Assembly: GCA_020073645.1 (NCBI GenBank)
Contig: JAIQET010000038.1
Location: 1-41,891 of the forward strand
DNA from: Terriglobia bacterium
Lineage (GTDB): Bacteria; Acidobacteriota; Terriglobia; Terriglobales; Acidobacteriaceae
Length of the DNA stretch: 41,891 nt
Direction: 5' to 3'
A model generated the notes under the pieces. It did not search any database, was not told where the DNA came from, and saw nothing but the letters and a program-made list of their open reading frames with translations. A program made the translations under genes and the position numbers. Shown in pieces: positions 6,633-17,857 of this stretch. Each line of letters starts with the position of its first letter. Position 1 is the first letter of the stretch.

Positions 6633-9035
6633 ATGGCTCCCGCGAGCTATCGGCCCCTGCGTCTAGGGACGAAAACGACTTTGGAACAGCCCAGCCCCCA
6701 ACCCGGCCGCCCTGGCCCGTCCACCCCTGTGTACTGGCGGGTGGAGGGCAGTCTGCTCGATCTGACTACCGTCCGGCCAGTGGCGTTTTTCACCTGGAAT
6801 TCGCAGACCTTCCTGGCCCGCTGGGTGCGCCGTGGCCTGGTTTTCCTGATGGCGGTGCTGCGTCCGTTCCTCTATGCCGCCAACCGGGTGTTTGCCACCC
6901 GCGTAGTGCACGCGGTGCTGCGGGGGGTGAGTCGCGACCGGCTGGATCTGCTGGGGGAGGAATACTTCAAGTACAAGTTGAAGCCGCACTTGAAGCCCGA
7001 CGGAGTCGAGCAGCTTAGGGTGTTGGTTGATTCCGGTGCCAACGTGGTGCTGGTGAGCCAGAGCCTGGATCATGTGATGCGCCCCCTGGCGCAGCATCTG
7101 GGCGTGAGATGGCTGGTCGCCAACCGCCTGGACTTTCGCGACCGCATGGCTACCGGACGCTTGCTGGAGCCGGTCATCCGTCCCCGCGGACTGTTTGCCC
7201 GCATCACCGGCGTGGGGCCGGATGGAACTCGTGCGCCGGAACGCCTGGTTCGTGAACTGGACCTGCCCAACGCAGAAGTCCTCGAATCGGCGGTCGTCCC
7301 CGCCGAACGCCAACTCCCCCTGCTGGATCGGCCCATCGTTCATTTTGATGCCCGCCGCCAAGTGGGGCCGCTCTCGGTTCGCTCTGCCCTCGCCGGCAAG
7401 CAGGTCATGCTGATTGGGGTGACCGGCTTCATCGGCAAGGTATGGCTGGTCAACACCTTGATGGACGTGCCGGAAATCGGCCGCGTTTACCTGCTCATCC
7501 GCCGCCAGAAGACCAGCTCGGCGCTGCTGCGGTTCGAGAAGCTGGTGGAAGAGTCGCCGGTGTTCGATCCGCTGTTCGAGAGCCACGGCGACGGCTTGTC
7601 TCAATTCCTCAGCCAGCGCGTCGAGGTAGTGGAAGGCGACGTCACCCAGCCCGGACTAGGTCTCGCTCCTCAGGATCACGAGCGGCTGAGCAAGAACCTG
7701 GATTTAGTTATTAACAGTTCGGGACTCACCGACTTCAATCCCGACCTGCGGGACGCGCTGACCACCAACGTGGACGCTGCGATCCATGTCGTGGATTTCG
7801 TCCGCAAGTCCGATCACGCTGGTCTGCTCCATCTTTCCACCTGCTACGTGGCCGGGACCAGCGATGGGCGGGTCAGCGAAACCCTGTGTCCAAATTACGC
7901 GCCGGAGGGTCCGGCAGATTTCGAGGCGGAACGCGAGTGGCGCGCGCTGCACGACTTGGTGAAGCGTGCTGACGAGAAGGCCGAGAGCGCGGAAGTCACC
8001 GAAGAGCTCCGCCGGCAGGCCTTAGCCAAGGAACACGCTGCCAAAGACCTGCACGGCACCGCGCTGGATAATCAGATCCGCAAGAACCGTATTCGCTGGT
8101 TGCGCGATTACCTGATCGAGGCGGGAACGAAACGCGCCAACGAACTCGGCTGGCCCAATACCTATACCCTCAGCAAGAGCTTGGCCGAGTCGCTGATCTA
8201 CAAGTATGGCGCCGGCCTGCCGATTGCAGTTGTGCGACCGGCGATCGTCGAAACCTCGCTCCAGCAGCCGTTTCTTGGGTGGAATGAGGGCATCAACACC
8301 TCAGCTTCGCTGTCTTACCTTTTGGGGACCTATTTCCGCCAGCTGCCCTCGAACGAACGCAAGCGCCTGGACATCATTCCGGTGGACTCCGTCTGCCGCG
8401 GCATGACCCTGGTGGCCGCGGCCATCATCGCGCGCCGCAACGAACGCATGTACCAGCTCGCCACCTCGGTCACCAACCCCTGCGACATGGGACGCTCTAT
8501 TGAGCTCACCTCGCTGGCCCACCGCAAGCACTACCGCGCTCAGGAAGGCCTGGAATACTGGCTCCGGCTGCGCTTCGACGCCATCTCCGTTTCCAAAGAA
8601 CGCTACAACCGCATGTCGGCGCCGGCGCAGAAGGCCATCATCAAGTCCATCCAGCGCATCATGTCGCCGCTGCCGCTGAAGAAGCCGCCGCTCGCCCGCG
8701 CCGAGCGCAGCCTGGAAAGAGTGGAAAAGCTGATTGAGCTGTTCGAGCCGTTCATCCTGCACAACGAGCATGATTTTGTCGCCGATAATGTGGAGAAGCT
8801 CTCGCAGGCGCTGGTGCCCGAAGAGAAGCCGATTTTCGGGTATGACACGCGTTCCATCGACTGGTGGGACTACTGGATCAACGTCCACATTCCGGCGCTG
8901 CGCCGCTGGACCTACCCGCTGATTGAAGGGCGTCCGCTGGAGGCGCGTCCATCTCGCAACTTCCAGCTTGCCGCGCAAGAGAACGGCGCCGGCATCCGCA
9001 CCGGCACCAACGGAGCAACGTGGCGATATTCCTGA
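6633..9035 (+). CDS. Fatty acyl-CoA/thioester reductase with degenerate HAD-like N-terminal domain
   Basis: 800 residues. Residues 30-225 look like a HAD phosphoserine-phosphatase-type domain ([44 protein letters not shown]). However, the nucleophile motif DxDGT is replaced by RVEGS (36-40) and no DD metal motif is visible, so it should be catalytically dead. Residues 250-650 are an extended SDR of the fatty acyl-CoA reductase/male-sterility type: Rossmann motif IGVTGFIGK (261-269), [18 protein letters not shown] and active site YTLSK (Y511, K515). A charged, probably helical insert of about 90 residues (421-510) precedes the active site. Expected chemistry is NAD(P)H reduction of an acyl thioester to aldehyde or alcohol. 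First gene of the lipid cluster; its end overlaps the next start by 16 bases. Confidence 0.86.
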   Translation: MAPASYRPLRLGTKTTLEQPSPQPGRPGPSTPVYWRVEGSLLDLTTVRPVAFFTWNSQTFLARWVRRGLVFLMAVLRPFLYAANRVFATRVVHAVLRGVSRDRLDLLGEEYFKYKLKPHLKPDGVEQLRVLVDSGANVVLVSQSLDHVMRPLAQHLGVRWLVANRLDFRDRMATGRLLEPVIRPRGLFARITGVGPDGTRAPERLVRELDLPNAEVLESAVVPAERQLPLLDRPIVHFDARRQVGPLSVRSALAGKQVMLIGVTGFIGKVWLVNTLMDVPEIGRVYLLIRRQKTSSALLRFEKLVEESPVFDPLFESHGDGLSQFLSQRVEVVEGDVTQPGLGLAPQDHERLSKNLDLVINSSGLTDFNPDLRDALTTNVDAAIHVVDFVRKSDHAGLLHLSTCYVAGTSDGRVSETLCPNYAPEGPADFEAEREWRALHDLVKRADEKAESAEVTEELRRQALAKEHAAKDLHGTALDNQIRKNRIRWLRDYLIEAGTKRANELGWPNTYTLSKSLAESLIYKYGAGLPIAVVRPAIVETSLQQPFLGWNEGINTSASLSYLLGTYFRQLPSNERKRLDIIPVDSVCRGMTLVAAAIIARRNERMYQLATSVTNPCDMGRSIELTSLAHRKHYRAQEGLEYWLRLRFDAISVSKERYNRMSAPAQKAIIKSIQRIMSPLPLKKPPLARAERSLERVEKLIELFEPFILHNEHDFVADNVEKLSQALVPEEKPIFGYDTRSIDWWDYWINVHIPALRRWTYPLIEGRPLEARPSRNFQLAAQENGAGIRTGTNGATWRYS

Positions 9036-10149
9036 CCGGATCGACCGGATACATCGGCGCTCATGTCGCCGCCAATCTTCTGGAAGGGCACGGTGCTGCG
9101 CTGAACCTCCTGGTGCGCGCCCGCGACCCGCACCAGGCCGAAGTGCGCCTGTGGCGCGCTCTGCAACTGCATCTGAATTTTCCGCGCTTCTATGAACACC
9201 TGCAGACGCGCATCCGGATTTTTCGTGGTGACCTGACTGCGCCGCACTTCGGCCTGTCCGACGACGAGTACGACCGCTTGATCCACACCACTGATTCCGT
9301 GGTGCACTGCGCCGCGTCGTTGAATCGCAAGTCGGAAAAGAGCTGCCTGAACGTGAACCTGCGGGGCACACTTGAAGTGGTGCAACTGGCCATGAAGTCG
9401 AACTACTATCACGGCCTGCGCCGCTTCAGTCACGTGAGCACGGTCGCGGTGGCCGGCAAACGCAAGAATGAGGTGGTGACGGAAGATAATTCCATCGATT
9501 GGGAACGTTCCGATTACGATCCCTACGCCCGCACCAAGAAATTTTGCGAGCACATGATCCGCCAGCTTCTGCCCGAGGTCCCACGGACCATCTTCCGTCC
9601 CAGCATCGTGCTGGGCGACAGCCGTTATCCTGAGACCACGCAATTCGACATGGTAAAGGCGTTTGTGTTCCTCGCCGGGCTGCCGGTGCTGCCATTCCGC
9701 CCGACCGACAAGATTGACATCGTCAACGTGGATTTCGTCGCCGATGCCGTCGCGACCCTGCACCAGAAAGAAGATCCGCAGTACGATACGTACCATCTTT
9801 CTTCCGGCACCGGCTCGCAGACTTTCCGCCAGCTGACCGGCGCCTTGGCGATCGCGCAGCAGAAACGCAGGCCTGTCTTTGTGCCGTTCTTGGAGAAGCC
9901 CTTCGACGGCACCGTGAATACGTTGGCCAACCGCAAGGGCTCCATCGGCTACGGCGCTTCGCTGATGAAAGTTTTCATGCCCTACCTGGTATGGAACACG
10001 GTATTCGACAACACCCGGGTCACGACCGAACTCGGCCGCAGACCCGTGCCGTTCTCGCAGTACAGTTATCCGCTGCTGAAGTTCAGCCGTGAGGCCAACT
10101 TCGCCTACAAGTATCAGGACTGGCCGGCCACGGCGGGAGGTTCTGCCGC

Positions 10150-10153
<4 letters not shown>
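9020..10153 (+). CDS. NAD(P)-dependent thioester-reductase-like extended SDR
   Basis: 377 residues from a GTG at 9020 that lies inside the end of the preceding reductase. The protein starts directly with the Rossmann motif [16 protein letters not shown] (G7, G10, G13). [28 protein letters not shown] and the active site YARTK (Y169, K173) follow, as in NAD-binding-4/thioester reductase domains. It has no carrier or HAD domain, so it is probably a second, soluble reductase acting on an acyl chain or a ketone/aldehyde intermediate made by its neighbour. The 16-base overlap with the preceding gene and the ATGA overlap with the next argue for coupled translation and a shared pathway. A sugar epimerase-like activity is an alternative. 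Confidence 0.85.
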
Positions 10154-11559
<1,406 letters not shown>

Positions 11560-11617
11560 AGAAGCGGAAAGACGCGATGTATCAGGCAGGGGTTGTGTAG
11601 GAACGGGGGTTGTGTGG

Positions 11618-11820
11618 GGACGGGTCTCTGACCCGTCCAGGCCGCGGCGGTTTGTGCCGCGGCAACTGTTTGACTGCCTTCACGCGTGCCGCAGCCCCGT
11701 AGTGGACTGAAACAGGTCGATGCGTTTGGCAGATGCAGCCCCGTAGGGGCGACCGATAGTAGCCCGCCACTTCAGCGGGTACCCGGCGGAAAAATGAGAG
11801 AAGTCCCGTAGGGGCGGCTG
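11618..11820. repeat. Cluster of palindromic intergenic repeats
   Basis: The 277-base gap after the pyruvyl transferase-like gene is filled with hairpins. GGACGGGT pairs with ACCCGTCC at 11618-11638, and GCCGCGGC at 11641-11648 pairs with its second copy at 11656-11663. CCCCGTAGGGGC lies at 11739-11750, and AAGTCCCGTAGGGGCGGC at 11801-11818. The block at 11792-11818 resembles 28669-28696 (AGTCCCTTCAGGGACGGC), so this is a dispersed REP-like class. The acyl-AMP ligase starts 17 bases after the last copy. Confidence 0.75.
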
Positions 11821-11836
11821 AAACTGACCTTTCCCA

Positions 11837-13477
11837 ATGTTTCTGGAGACCATCTTCGCTCAGCTCGACACCGACGCCCCCATCCTGCAACAGCTCCGCG
11901 ACGGCCAAACCGTTGCCGTAACCGGAAGGGAACTACGGTCTCAGGTCGGCCAAGCCCGCGCCTTCTTGTCGTCAAAAGGTTTGAACAAGGGCGACCGCTG
12001 CGCGCTGCTCGCCCACAACAACATCGAATGGGTCGCCATGGACCTCGCCATCATGGCCGAGGGCCTGATCGTCGTCCCGCTGTACGCCCGCCAGGCCCCC
12101 GCAGAACTGGTTGCCATGATGAAGGACTGCTCGCCCGCGCTGATCTGCTGCGGAGACGCCGCGCTGCGTGATGGAATCGTCCAGAACTGGCCGGAAGCGC
12201 CTCCACAGCTCCTGTTCGACGAGGTTTTCTCCGGGCCTGAGAGGAGCGCCGATGAAAAACCGCTCCTCGCCGACTCCGACCCCGTCACCATTATTTATAC
12301 GTCGGGCACTTCCGGCAAAGCCAAAGGCGTGGTTCTCACCGCCGGCAACATCGCCCACATGCTGACCTGCACGTCGGGCCGGCTCGACCTTCTCATGAAC
12401 AACCGCCAAGGCCAGGACCGCGTCTTCCACTACCTCCCATTCTGCTTCGCAGGTTCCTGGATTATGCTGCTCACCTGCCTCCTGCGCCGCAGTCGCCTGA
12501 CGCTGAACTCCGATCTGACCAAACTGTCGGGCGAAATGCGCGCCGCCGCCCCAGACTATTTCTTGAATGTCCCGCAGTTGCTCGAACGCATGCGCAAAGC
12601 CGTTGACGAACAACTTTGGAAGAACGGCGGCATCGTGCTTGCCATCTACCGCCGCGCCAAAGGCGCCTGGGTCCGCAAGCAGGAGAAACAGGCAAAATTC
12701 TCCGACGCCATCTGGCTCGTCCTTGCCAACACGCTCATCTTCCCAACCATCCGCGAGAAGATGATCGGGGCCAACCTCAAAGCCCTCATCTGCGGTTCCG
12801 CCCCGCTCAATCTGGACACGCAACTCTTCTTCATGATGCTGGGCATCCCCGTGCTCCAGGTCTACGGTCTGACCGAGACCACCGCCATCTGCACCATGGA
12901 CGACCCGCGCCGCGTCGAACCCGGGCGTGTCGGCCCGGCCATCAGCGGCGTAGAGATGAAGCTGGGCGAGAGCGACGAAATCATCGTGCGCGGGCCCAAC
13001 ATTTTCCCCGGCTATTGGAACCGTCCCCAGGAAACCGCCAAGGCGCTGCGCGACGGCTGGTTCCATACCGGAGACCAGGGCGAGGTCAACCAGGCAGGGA
13101 ACTGGCGTATCATCGGACGCATCAAGAACCTGATCATCCTCGGCTCGGGCCACAACGTCGCCCCCGAGCCGATCGAAGATGAGATACTGCAGCGCGTACC
13201 CGGCGCGCAGCAGGTGGTGCTGATGGGCAACGGGCGCAGCTATCTTTCGGCAATCATTACCGGCGATGTCGCCCGCGAGAAGGCCCAAGCAGCCTTGGAC
13301 GAAGTCAATTCGCAGCTGCCGCATTACAAGCAGGTGCGCGCCTTTCACCTGCACAAGGAGCCGTTCTCAATTGAAAATGACTTGCTGACCGCGAATGGCA
13401 AGTTGAAACGCGACGCAATCGCAGCCCGCATGAGGGTCGAAGTAGAAGAGATGTACCAGGTCAAGCAAGCGGTTTAG
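11837..13477 (+). CDS. AMP-dependent acyl-CoA synthetase/ligase (first of two)
   Basis: 546 residues of the ANL superfamily. The P-loop-like motif TIIYTSGTSGKAKGVVLT (about 152-169), the adenine-binding YGLTETTAIC, the GWFHTGDQG hinge-proximal motif and the C-terminal GRIKNLIILGSGHNVAPEPI are all present. The catalytic lysine region near the end reads LTANGKLKRDAI. This is the long-chain fatty acyl-CoA synthetase type: carboxylate plus ATP to acyl-AMP, then thioester. No transmembrane segment is evident. It stands 277 bases after the first three cluster genes, with repeat DNA between, and is followed on the same strand by a crotonase, an acyl carrier protein and a second ligase, implying a dedicated acyl-activation module. 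Confidence 0.88.
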   Translation: MFLETIFAQLDTDAPILQQLRDGQTVAVTGRELRSQVGQARAFLSSKGLNKGDRCALLAHNNIEWVAMDLAIMAEGLIVVPLYARQAPAELVAMMKDCSPALICCGDAALRDGIVQNWPEAPPQLLFDEVFSGPERSADEKPLLADSDPVTIIYTSGTSGKAKGVVLTAGNIAHMLTCTSGRLDLLMNNRQGQDRVFHYLPFCFAGSWIMLLTCLLRRSRLTLNSDLTKLSGEMRAAAPDYFLNVPQLLERMRKAVDEQLWKNGGIVLAIYRRAKGAWVRKQEKQAKFSDAIWLVLANTLIFPTIREKMIGANLKALICGSAPLNLDTQLFFMMLGIPVLQVYGLTETTAICTMDDPRRVEPGRVGPAISGVEMKLGESDEIIVRGPNIFPGYWNRPQETAKALRDGWFHTGDQGEVNQAGNWRIIGRIKNLIILGSGHNVAPEPIEDEILQRVPGAQQVVLMGNGRSYLSAIITGDVAREKAQAALDEVNSQLPHYKQVRAFHLHKEPFSIENDLLTANGKLKRDAIAARMRVEVEEMYQVKQAV

Positions 13478-13479
13478 CC

Positions 13480-13504
13480 GTAGCGCCGGCGTCCCGCCGG
13501 CCAC
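13480..13504. repeat. Palindromic repeat, GCCGGCG(T)C class
   Basis: GTAGCGCCGGCGTCCCGCCG at 13480-13499 and the following GCCAC form a GC-rich palindrome just after the ligase stop. Near-identical copies lie at 18297-18318 and, inverted, at 28751-28772, always at or just after a gene 3' end. Confidence 0.8.
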
Positions 13505-13526
13505 GAGGGAGTGTGGGGCACCGCAA

Positions 13527-14330
13527 ATGAATGATTTTCACGGCCAATCCCTCTCCTGGGAACTAAAGGACGGCGTCGTCGAGGTCGCCCTCCATCGCGC
13601 TCCCTGCAACGAAATTGGCTCCCTAACCCTCGAGGAACTGGAGAAACTTGCCGCAGCTCTGCCGAGCTTGGAACAAAGCGCCCACGCCCTGATCATCTAC
13701 AGCTCCCTTGCCTCCGGCTTCTGCGCCGGCGCCGACCTCCGCGAGCTGTATCACCGCTCGCAGGAGATGGACCGTGCCGCCGCCCTCAAAGGAGTCCGCA
13801 ATTATCTTGAGCGCATTCACCACGTGATGAACACGCTCGACGCCTCGCCCCTGACCACCATCGCCGCCGTGCATGGCGTGACCTTCGGCGGAGGCTTCGA
13901 ACTCGCTCTGGTCTGCGACCTCATCATCGCCGACAAGATGGCCCGCTTCGCATTTCCCGAGCTGCGTCTTGGCCTGATCCCCGGCTTCGGGGGCATTCCG
14001 CGCCTGAAGCGCGACTTGGGCAACGCCGTCGTCCGCGACCTGCTGCTCACCGGACGCAGCTTCAACGCCACCAAAGCCCATCAGGTCGGTCTGGTCAGCC
14101 AGGTCGTGGCCGAAGGCGAAGCACTGCGCATCGCCCGCGCCACCGCCGCGCAGCTCGGGAAGTTCGACCGCCGCACCGCCATCGCAGCCAAACAGTTCAT
14201 CAAGCCGATTCCCTACGAAGAGTTGCGCCGCGAGATCGACATCTTCTGCGAGCTGTTCACCCAACCCGCAGTCGAAGCCGGCCTGCGCAAGTTCGTGGAG
14301 AGCACGGATGCACAACCGTACTTGCCGTGA
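13527..14330 (+). CDS. Enoyl-CoA hydratase/isomerase family protein (crotonase)
   Basis: 267 residues, normal length for the family. SGFCAGADLRELY gives the oxyanion-hole loop. GGGFELALVCDLIIAD contains the first catalytic glutamate (E144 equivalent), and FPELRLGLIPGFGGIPRL the second (E164 equivalent), so hydratase or isomerase chemistry on an acyl-CoA/ACP is plausible. It lies between the first acyl-AMP ligase and the acyl carrier protein on the same strand. Its stop (TGA 14328-14330) overlaps a GTG that could open the next frame, which suggests coupling. The role could be double-bond introduction, removal or hydration in the lipid product. Confidence 0.88.
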   Translation: MNDFHGQSLSWELKDGVVEVALHRAPCNEIGSLTLEELEKLAAALPSLEQSAHALIIYSSLASGFCAGADLRELYHRSQEMDRAAALKGVRNYLERIHHVMNTLDASPLTTIAAVHGVTFGGGFELALVCDLIIADKMARFAFPELRLGLIPGFGGIPRLKRDLGNAVVRDLLLTGRSFNATKAHQVGLVSQVVAEGEALRIARATAAQLGKFDRRTAIAAKQFIKPIPYEELRREIDIFCELFTQPAVEAGLRKFVESTDAQPYLP

Positions 14331-14356
14331 TTCGCGAAAGGCGACCTTATAATCCA

Positions 14357-14611
14357 ATGAGTCAGACTATGCACACTCTCGACCACACCCTCGACGAGAT
14401 CCTTGCCCTCGCCGCCACCCACTTCAAGGTCCCGCGCGAGAAACTCACTCCCGACGATGACTTCTTCAAGACGCTCGGCATCGACAGCCTGCAGGCGCTC
14501 GACCTGCTCACCCGGCTCGAAACCCATTTCCACGTCGAGCTGCCGGACTACGAGCTGCAGGGAGTCACTGACTTTCGCACCTTGGCCAGCCGCATCCAGG
14601 CCCGGCTGTAG
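14357..14611 (+). CDS. Free-standing acyl carrier protein
   Basis: 84 residues from the ATG at 14357; a GTG at 14327 overlapping the crotonase stop and an ATG at 14369 are alternatives, and none has a strong ribosome-binding site. The 4'-phosphopantetheine motif is GIDSLQALDLL with S44 as the attachment serine. DDDFFKTLGIDSL is the classic helix I/II boundary of ACPs. It is distinct from a fatty-acid-synthase acpP in context: it sits between a crotonase and an acyl-AMP ligase with no ketosynthase nearby. It is therefore probably a dedicated carrier loaded by one of the flanking ligases and read by the reductases upstream. Confidence 0.88.
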   Translation: MSQTMHTLDHTLDEILALAATHFKVPREKLTPDDDFFKTLGIDSLQALDLLTRLETHFHVELPDYELQGVTDFRTLASRIQARL

Positions 14612-14617
14612 CATTTA

Positions 14618-14694
14618 CAATTGCCAATTGCCAATTTCCAATTGCTTGGGAACTGGTTTGCCAATTGGCAATCGGAAATTGGCAATTGACAATC
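14618..14694. repeat. Heptamer array with inverted second arm (long stem-loop)
   Basis: The entire 90-base gap between the carrier protein and the second ligase is this element. Left arm: CAATTGC CAATTTC CAATTGC at 14625-14645. Right arm: GCAATCGGAAATTGGCAATT G at 14668-14688, the reverse complement of the left arm with one mismatch, further extended by GACAATC. Both arms have a 7-base period. The right arm shares 13 bases exactly with the array at 552-564. Transcribed, it would form a 21-bp stem inside the operon mRNA. Confidence 0.85.
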
Positions 14695-14701
14695 TTTCTT
14701 G

Positions 14702-16411
14702 ATGCTTGATCTCGACCAATACGCCAGTCTCGGCGCCGCCCTGCGCGACGCCCTCGACCGCTGGCCCAATGAAACCTGCCTGATCGAGTCGGACCGCAAC
14801 AAGGAGAAGACGCGTCTCACCTACTCCGACTTCAAGGAGCTGGCGCTGCCGTTGGCCCGCTCGCTCGAAGACGCCGACCTCAAGCCCGACGACCGCGTCG
14901 CCATCATCATGACCAACCAGTCGAAGTGGCTCATCTCCGCCTATGCCATCTTGCATGGCGGAGGCGTGCTGGTCCCTCTCGACTACAAGCTCACCGCCGC
15001 CGAACACCTGCAACTGCTGGCGCACTGCAAGGCGAGGGTTCTGATCGTTGAATACCATTTGTGGCGCGCCATCACGCAGAGCCCCGAGTTCAAGAACCAC
15101 AAGCTGCAAACCGTTCTGGTGACCGAGGCTCCGCCCAGCGGCGATCTTGCCGGCGCCTTCCGTTGGGAGAATTTCCGGCGCAAGGGCGATCCCACCTTTG
15201 TGCCGCGCCAGCGCGAGGACGTCGCCTGCATCGTGTATTCCTCGGGCACCGCCGGCCGCCCCAAGGGCTGCGTCCTCACCCACGAGAATTATCTCGAGCA
15301 ATGCAAGTCGCTCACCGCCTGGTATCCCTTCTGGCCGGGCGTGCGTTACCTGAGCATTCTGCCCACCAACCACGCCATCGATTTCATGGTCGGCTTCATC
15401 GGCCCGTTTGTCTGCGGAGCCTGCGTGGTGCATCTGCGCACCCTGCGCCCGGAATTTGTGCGCGATGCCTTCGTGCGCTACAAGATCACCTACGTCAGCC
15501 TCGTCCCCATGGTGCTCAAGAACCTGGAGCGCGGACTCAAGGCCAAGTTCGACGCCTTGCCAGCCCCGAAGCGTTTCTTGCTGAACCGCCTGATAAGCGT
15601 GAACAAGGCCTTCACTCGTTTGCATCCCAATCTCCGCCTCAGCCGGACGCTGCTGCCGCAAGTGCATCGCGCCTTCGGCGGACAACTGCTGACCATCATT
15701 GTGGGCGGCGCATTCATGGAACCCTCCACTCTGCAATTCTTCTACGACCTCGGCATCCCGGTCGCTAACGGCTACGGCCTTACCGAAGCCTGCACCGCAC
15801 TCACGGTCAACGATCTGAAGCCTTTCCGCCCCGACACCGTGGGCAAGCCTCTGCCTGGAGTTCAGCTGCGCGTCCTCAATCCCGACGCCGACGGTATTGG
15901 CGAAGTCGCGGTGCAGAGCAAGACCGTGATGGCGCAGTATCTCGACGATCCGGAACTGACGGCTGAGACTATCGTCGACGGCTGGTTGCTCACCGGCGAT
16001 CTGGGCCGCTTCGACGGCAACGGCCATCTGCAACTCTTCGGCCGCAAGAAGAACATGATCATCACCGAAGGCGGCAAGAACATCTATCCCGAGGATATCG
16101 AGGCCATCTTCGACAGTCTGCCGGTCAAGGAATTCAGCGTCTTCGCCGCGAACTACGTCTGGCCCGCGAAGAATCTTGGCGGTGAGAAGCTGATTCTGGT
16201 GCTTCGCTTGGAACAGGGACAGGAGTTTACCGAAACACTGAAAGAGGAGATCAACGCCCGCAACCGCCGCCTGCCCGATTTCAAGCGCGTCAGCGGATAC
16301 CTCATCTGGGACCGGGATTTTCCCCGCACCGCCTCTATGAAAATCAAGCGCACAGTTCTCGCCGAGGAGATCGGCAAGCGAACCGATCGCGCGGCTGTGG
16401 TTGAATTGTGA
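14702..16411 (+). CDS. AMP-dependent acyl-CoA/acyl-ACP synthetase (second of two)
   Basis: 569 residues from the ATG at 14702. ANL-superfamily motifs are complete: [71 protein letters not shown] and the C-terminal lysine region RTASMKIKR. Immediate downstream position after the carrier protein suggests that it may be the ligase that loads it, as in systems where an acyl-ACP synthetase is paired with its own ACP. The family alone does not distinguish CoA from ACP as acceptor. Its stop overlaps the GTG start of the lipid kinase gene (GTGA at 16408-16411), indicating translational coupling. Confidence 0.88.
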   Translation: MLDLDQYASLGAALRDALDRWPNETCLIESDRNKEKTRLTYSDFKELALPLARSLEDADLKPDDRVAIIMTNQSKWLISAYAILHGGGVLVPLDYKLTAAEHLQLLAHCKARVLIVEYHLWRAITQSPEFKNHKLQTVLVTEAPPSGDLAGAFRWENFRRKGDPTFVPRQREDVACIVYSSGTAGRPKGCVLTHENYLEQCKSLTAWYPFWPGVRYLSILPTNHAIDFMVGFIGPFVCGACVVHLRTLRPEFVRDAFVRYKITYVSLVPMVLKNLERGLKAKFDALPAPKRFLLNRLISVNKAFTRLHPNLRLSRTLLPQVHRAFGGQLLTIIVGGAFMEPSTLQFFYDLGIPVANGYGLTEACTALTVNDLKPFRPDTVGKPLPGVQLRVLNPDADGIGEVAVQSKTVMAQYLDDPELTAETIVDGWLLTGDLGRFDGNGHLQLFGRKKNMIITEGGKNIYPEDIEAIFDSLPVKEFSVFAANYVWPAKNLGGEKLILVLRLEQGQEFTETLKEEINARNRRLPDFKRVSGYLIWDRDFPRTASMKIKRTVLAEEIGKRTDRAAVVEL

Positions 16412-17316
16412 GTCCGGCCGGCAAATTCCTTGCCGTGGTGAATCCCGCCGCAGGCGGAGGACGCTGCCGCAAGCTGGTTGGGCCTGCCCTCGACCGCCTG
16501 CGCAGTGGCGGCATCAAGCTCGACGTGGTCGAAACCACCGCTCCCGGCCAGGCCGCCGAACTCGCCCGCGATGCCTACGTCCGAGGCTATCGCCGCTTCA
16601 TCGCCGTCGGCGGCGACGGCACCTCCTACGAAATTGTCAACGGGCTTTTTCCCGAGGCGCAGAATGCTGATCGGCCCACGCTCGCATTTCTGCCCCTCGG
16701 TACCGGCAACTCCTTTCTACGCGACTTCAGCGACCGCGGCGTGGAGTACGCCATGGAAGCCTTGTTGGCCAGACGTTCACAGCCTTGCGATGTCTTGCGG
16801 CTCACCCACAAAGACGGCGTCCTCCACTACATCAATCTCCTGAGCATGGGATTCGCCGCCGACGTGGCCACCATGCGTGCCCGCCGTTTCAGCGGCTGGG
16901 GAGAACTCGGCTACCAGTCTTCCATCTTCATCTGCCTGGCCCGCTTCCGCCGCCGCCCGTTTCCTTTGCGAGTGGACGGGGAAGAGCAGATCGACCGCCG
17001 TCCCTGCCTTTTTCTGACCTTCAACAACAGCAAATTCACCGGCGGCACGATGATGATTGCCCCCAAAGCCGAAGTCAACGATGGCCTGATCGAATACGTG
17101 CGTTGGGGTCCAATCGGGCGCGTGGGCCTGATCCGCAACCTTCCGACACTCTACGACGGCACCCACATCAGTCATCCCTTGGCCGAACGCCGCGCCGCTA
17201 AACGCATCGATTTCCACCTCGACGCCCCGGTGGATGTCATGATCGACGGCGAGGTACTCACTTTGCAATGTCAGACGCTCGACGTGCTGCCCTCCGCGCT
17301 CAACGTCGTGGTATAA
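16408..17316 (+). CDS. Diacylglycerol kinase-family lipid kinase (YegS/BmrU-like)
   Basis: 302 residues from a GTG overlapping the preceding stop. [16 protein letters not shown] near the N terminus, the nucleotide-binding [15 protein letters not shown], and [13 protein letters not shown] are the signature blocks of the DAGK catalytic domain. The C-terminal lobe includes [22 protein letters not shown] and ends with the IDGE strand. These enzymes phosphorylate diacylglycerol, phosphatidylglycerol or other lipid alcohols with ATP. As last gene of the coupled set it would supply the phosphate on a hydroxyl lipid made by the upstream reductases; the exact substrate is inferred. Confidence 0.9.
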   Translation: MSPAGKFLAVVNPAAGGGRCRKLVGPALDRLRSGGIKLDVVETTAPGQAAELARDAYVRGYRRFIAVGGDGTSYEIVNGLFPEAQNADRPTLAFLPLGTGNSFLRDFSDRGVEYAMEALLARRSQPCDVLRLTHKDGVLHYINLLSMGFAADVATMRARRFSGWGELGYQSSIFICLARFRRRPFPLRVDGEEQIDRRPCLFLTFNNSKFTGGTMMIAPKAEVNDGLIEYVRWGPIGRVGLIRNLPTLYDGTHISHPLAERRAAKRIDFHLDAPVDVMIDGEVLTLQCQTLDVLPSALNVVV

Positions 17317-17326
17317 GAAATCATTT

Positions 17327-17414
17327 GGTAATTGCGTAATCGGGTAATTGCGTAATTTGGTTTCGCTGAGCCCAGGTCTTCCAAATTACCCAATTACCCG
17401 ATTACCAAATTACC
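17327..17414. repeat. Octamer array with inverted second arm (long stem-loop)
   Basis: The left arm at 17327-17360 is built from 8-base units (GGTAATTG, CGTAATCG, GGTAATTG, CGTAATTT). The right arm at 17381-17414 is its reverse complement at 31 of 34 positions, with a 20-base loop. It fills almost the whole gap between the lipid kinase and the thioredoxin-like gene. Same architecture as 14618-14694 but a different unit sequence and period. Confidence 0.85.
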
Positions 17415-17425
17415 CAATTTCCTCC

Positions 17426-17857
17426 ATGTCTCAAGAGCGCAGAAAAAAACAGGAGAAGCGGCAAAAGCAGGAGCAACCAACAACCAGCCTGAGCCGCAAG
17501 ATCATCATCGCCGTTGTGATCGCCGCGGCCTTTGCGGCCGCGTTCTACCTCGGCCTGCGCAAGCGCACCAGCCGTTACGACGCCTTCGCCCAATGCACCA
17601 AAGCCAGAGGCGCCCGGATGTATGGCGCCTACTGGTGTCCGCACTGTGCCGAGCAGGAGGATGCATTCGGCTCGGCTTTCCAGTACGTCAACTACGTCGA
17701 ATGCGGCGTGAAGGGCGACGTACATGCCCAATCCGAAGCCTGCAAGCAGGCGGAAGTCAAGCACTACCCCACTTGGGAATTTGCCGACCGATCGCGCGTC
17801 GAGGGCAAACAGTCCTTCGAATTCCTGGGCAGCAAGACCGGATGCCCTCTGCCATGA
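17426..17857 (+). CDS. Membrane-anchored thioredoxin-like protein (VKOR partner)
   Basis: 143 residues from the ATG at 17426. The N terminus is lysine/glutamine-rich and cytoplasmic, residues 25-43 form one transmembrane helix, and the rest should be periplasmic. The redox motif is YWCPHC (C71, C74), followed by further cysteines (C93, C106, C140), and HYPTWEF gives the cis-proline loop. This is the small thioredoxin-like domain that in cyanobacteria, actinobacteria and plants is fused to or paired with VKOR. It would oxidise secreted proteins and be reoxidised by the VKOR encoded next, whose start overlaps its stop (ATGA). Confidence 0.87.
   Translation: MSQERRKKQEKRQKQEQPTTSLSRKIIIAVVIAAAFAAAFYLGLRKRTSRYDAFAQCTKARGARMYGAYWCPHCAEQEDAFGSAFQYVNYVECGVKGDVHAQSEACKQAEVKHYPTWEFADRSRVEGKQSFEFLGSKTGCPLP

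Noticed and set aside
14615..16033. Long minus-strand open frame opposite the second acyl-AMP ligase
   Set aside because: Shadow of the ligase gene; its composition is that of an antisense translation and it has no conserved motif, while the plus strand has all ANL motifs.
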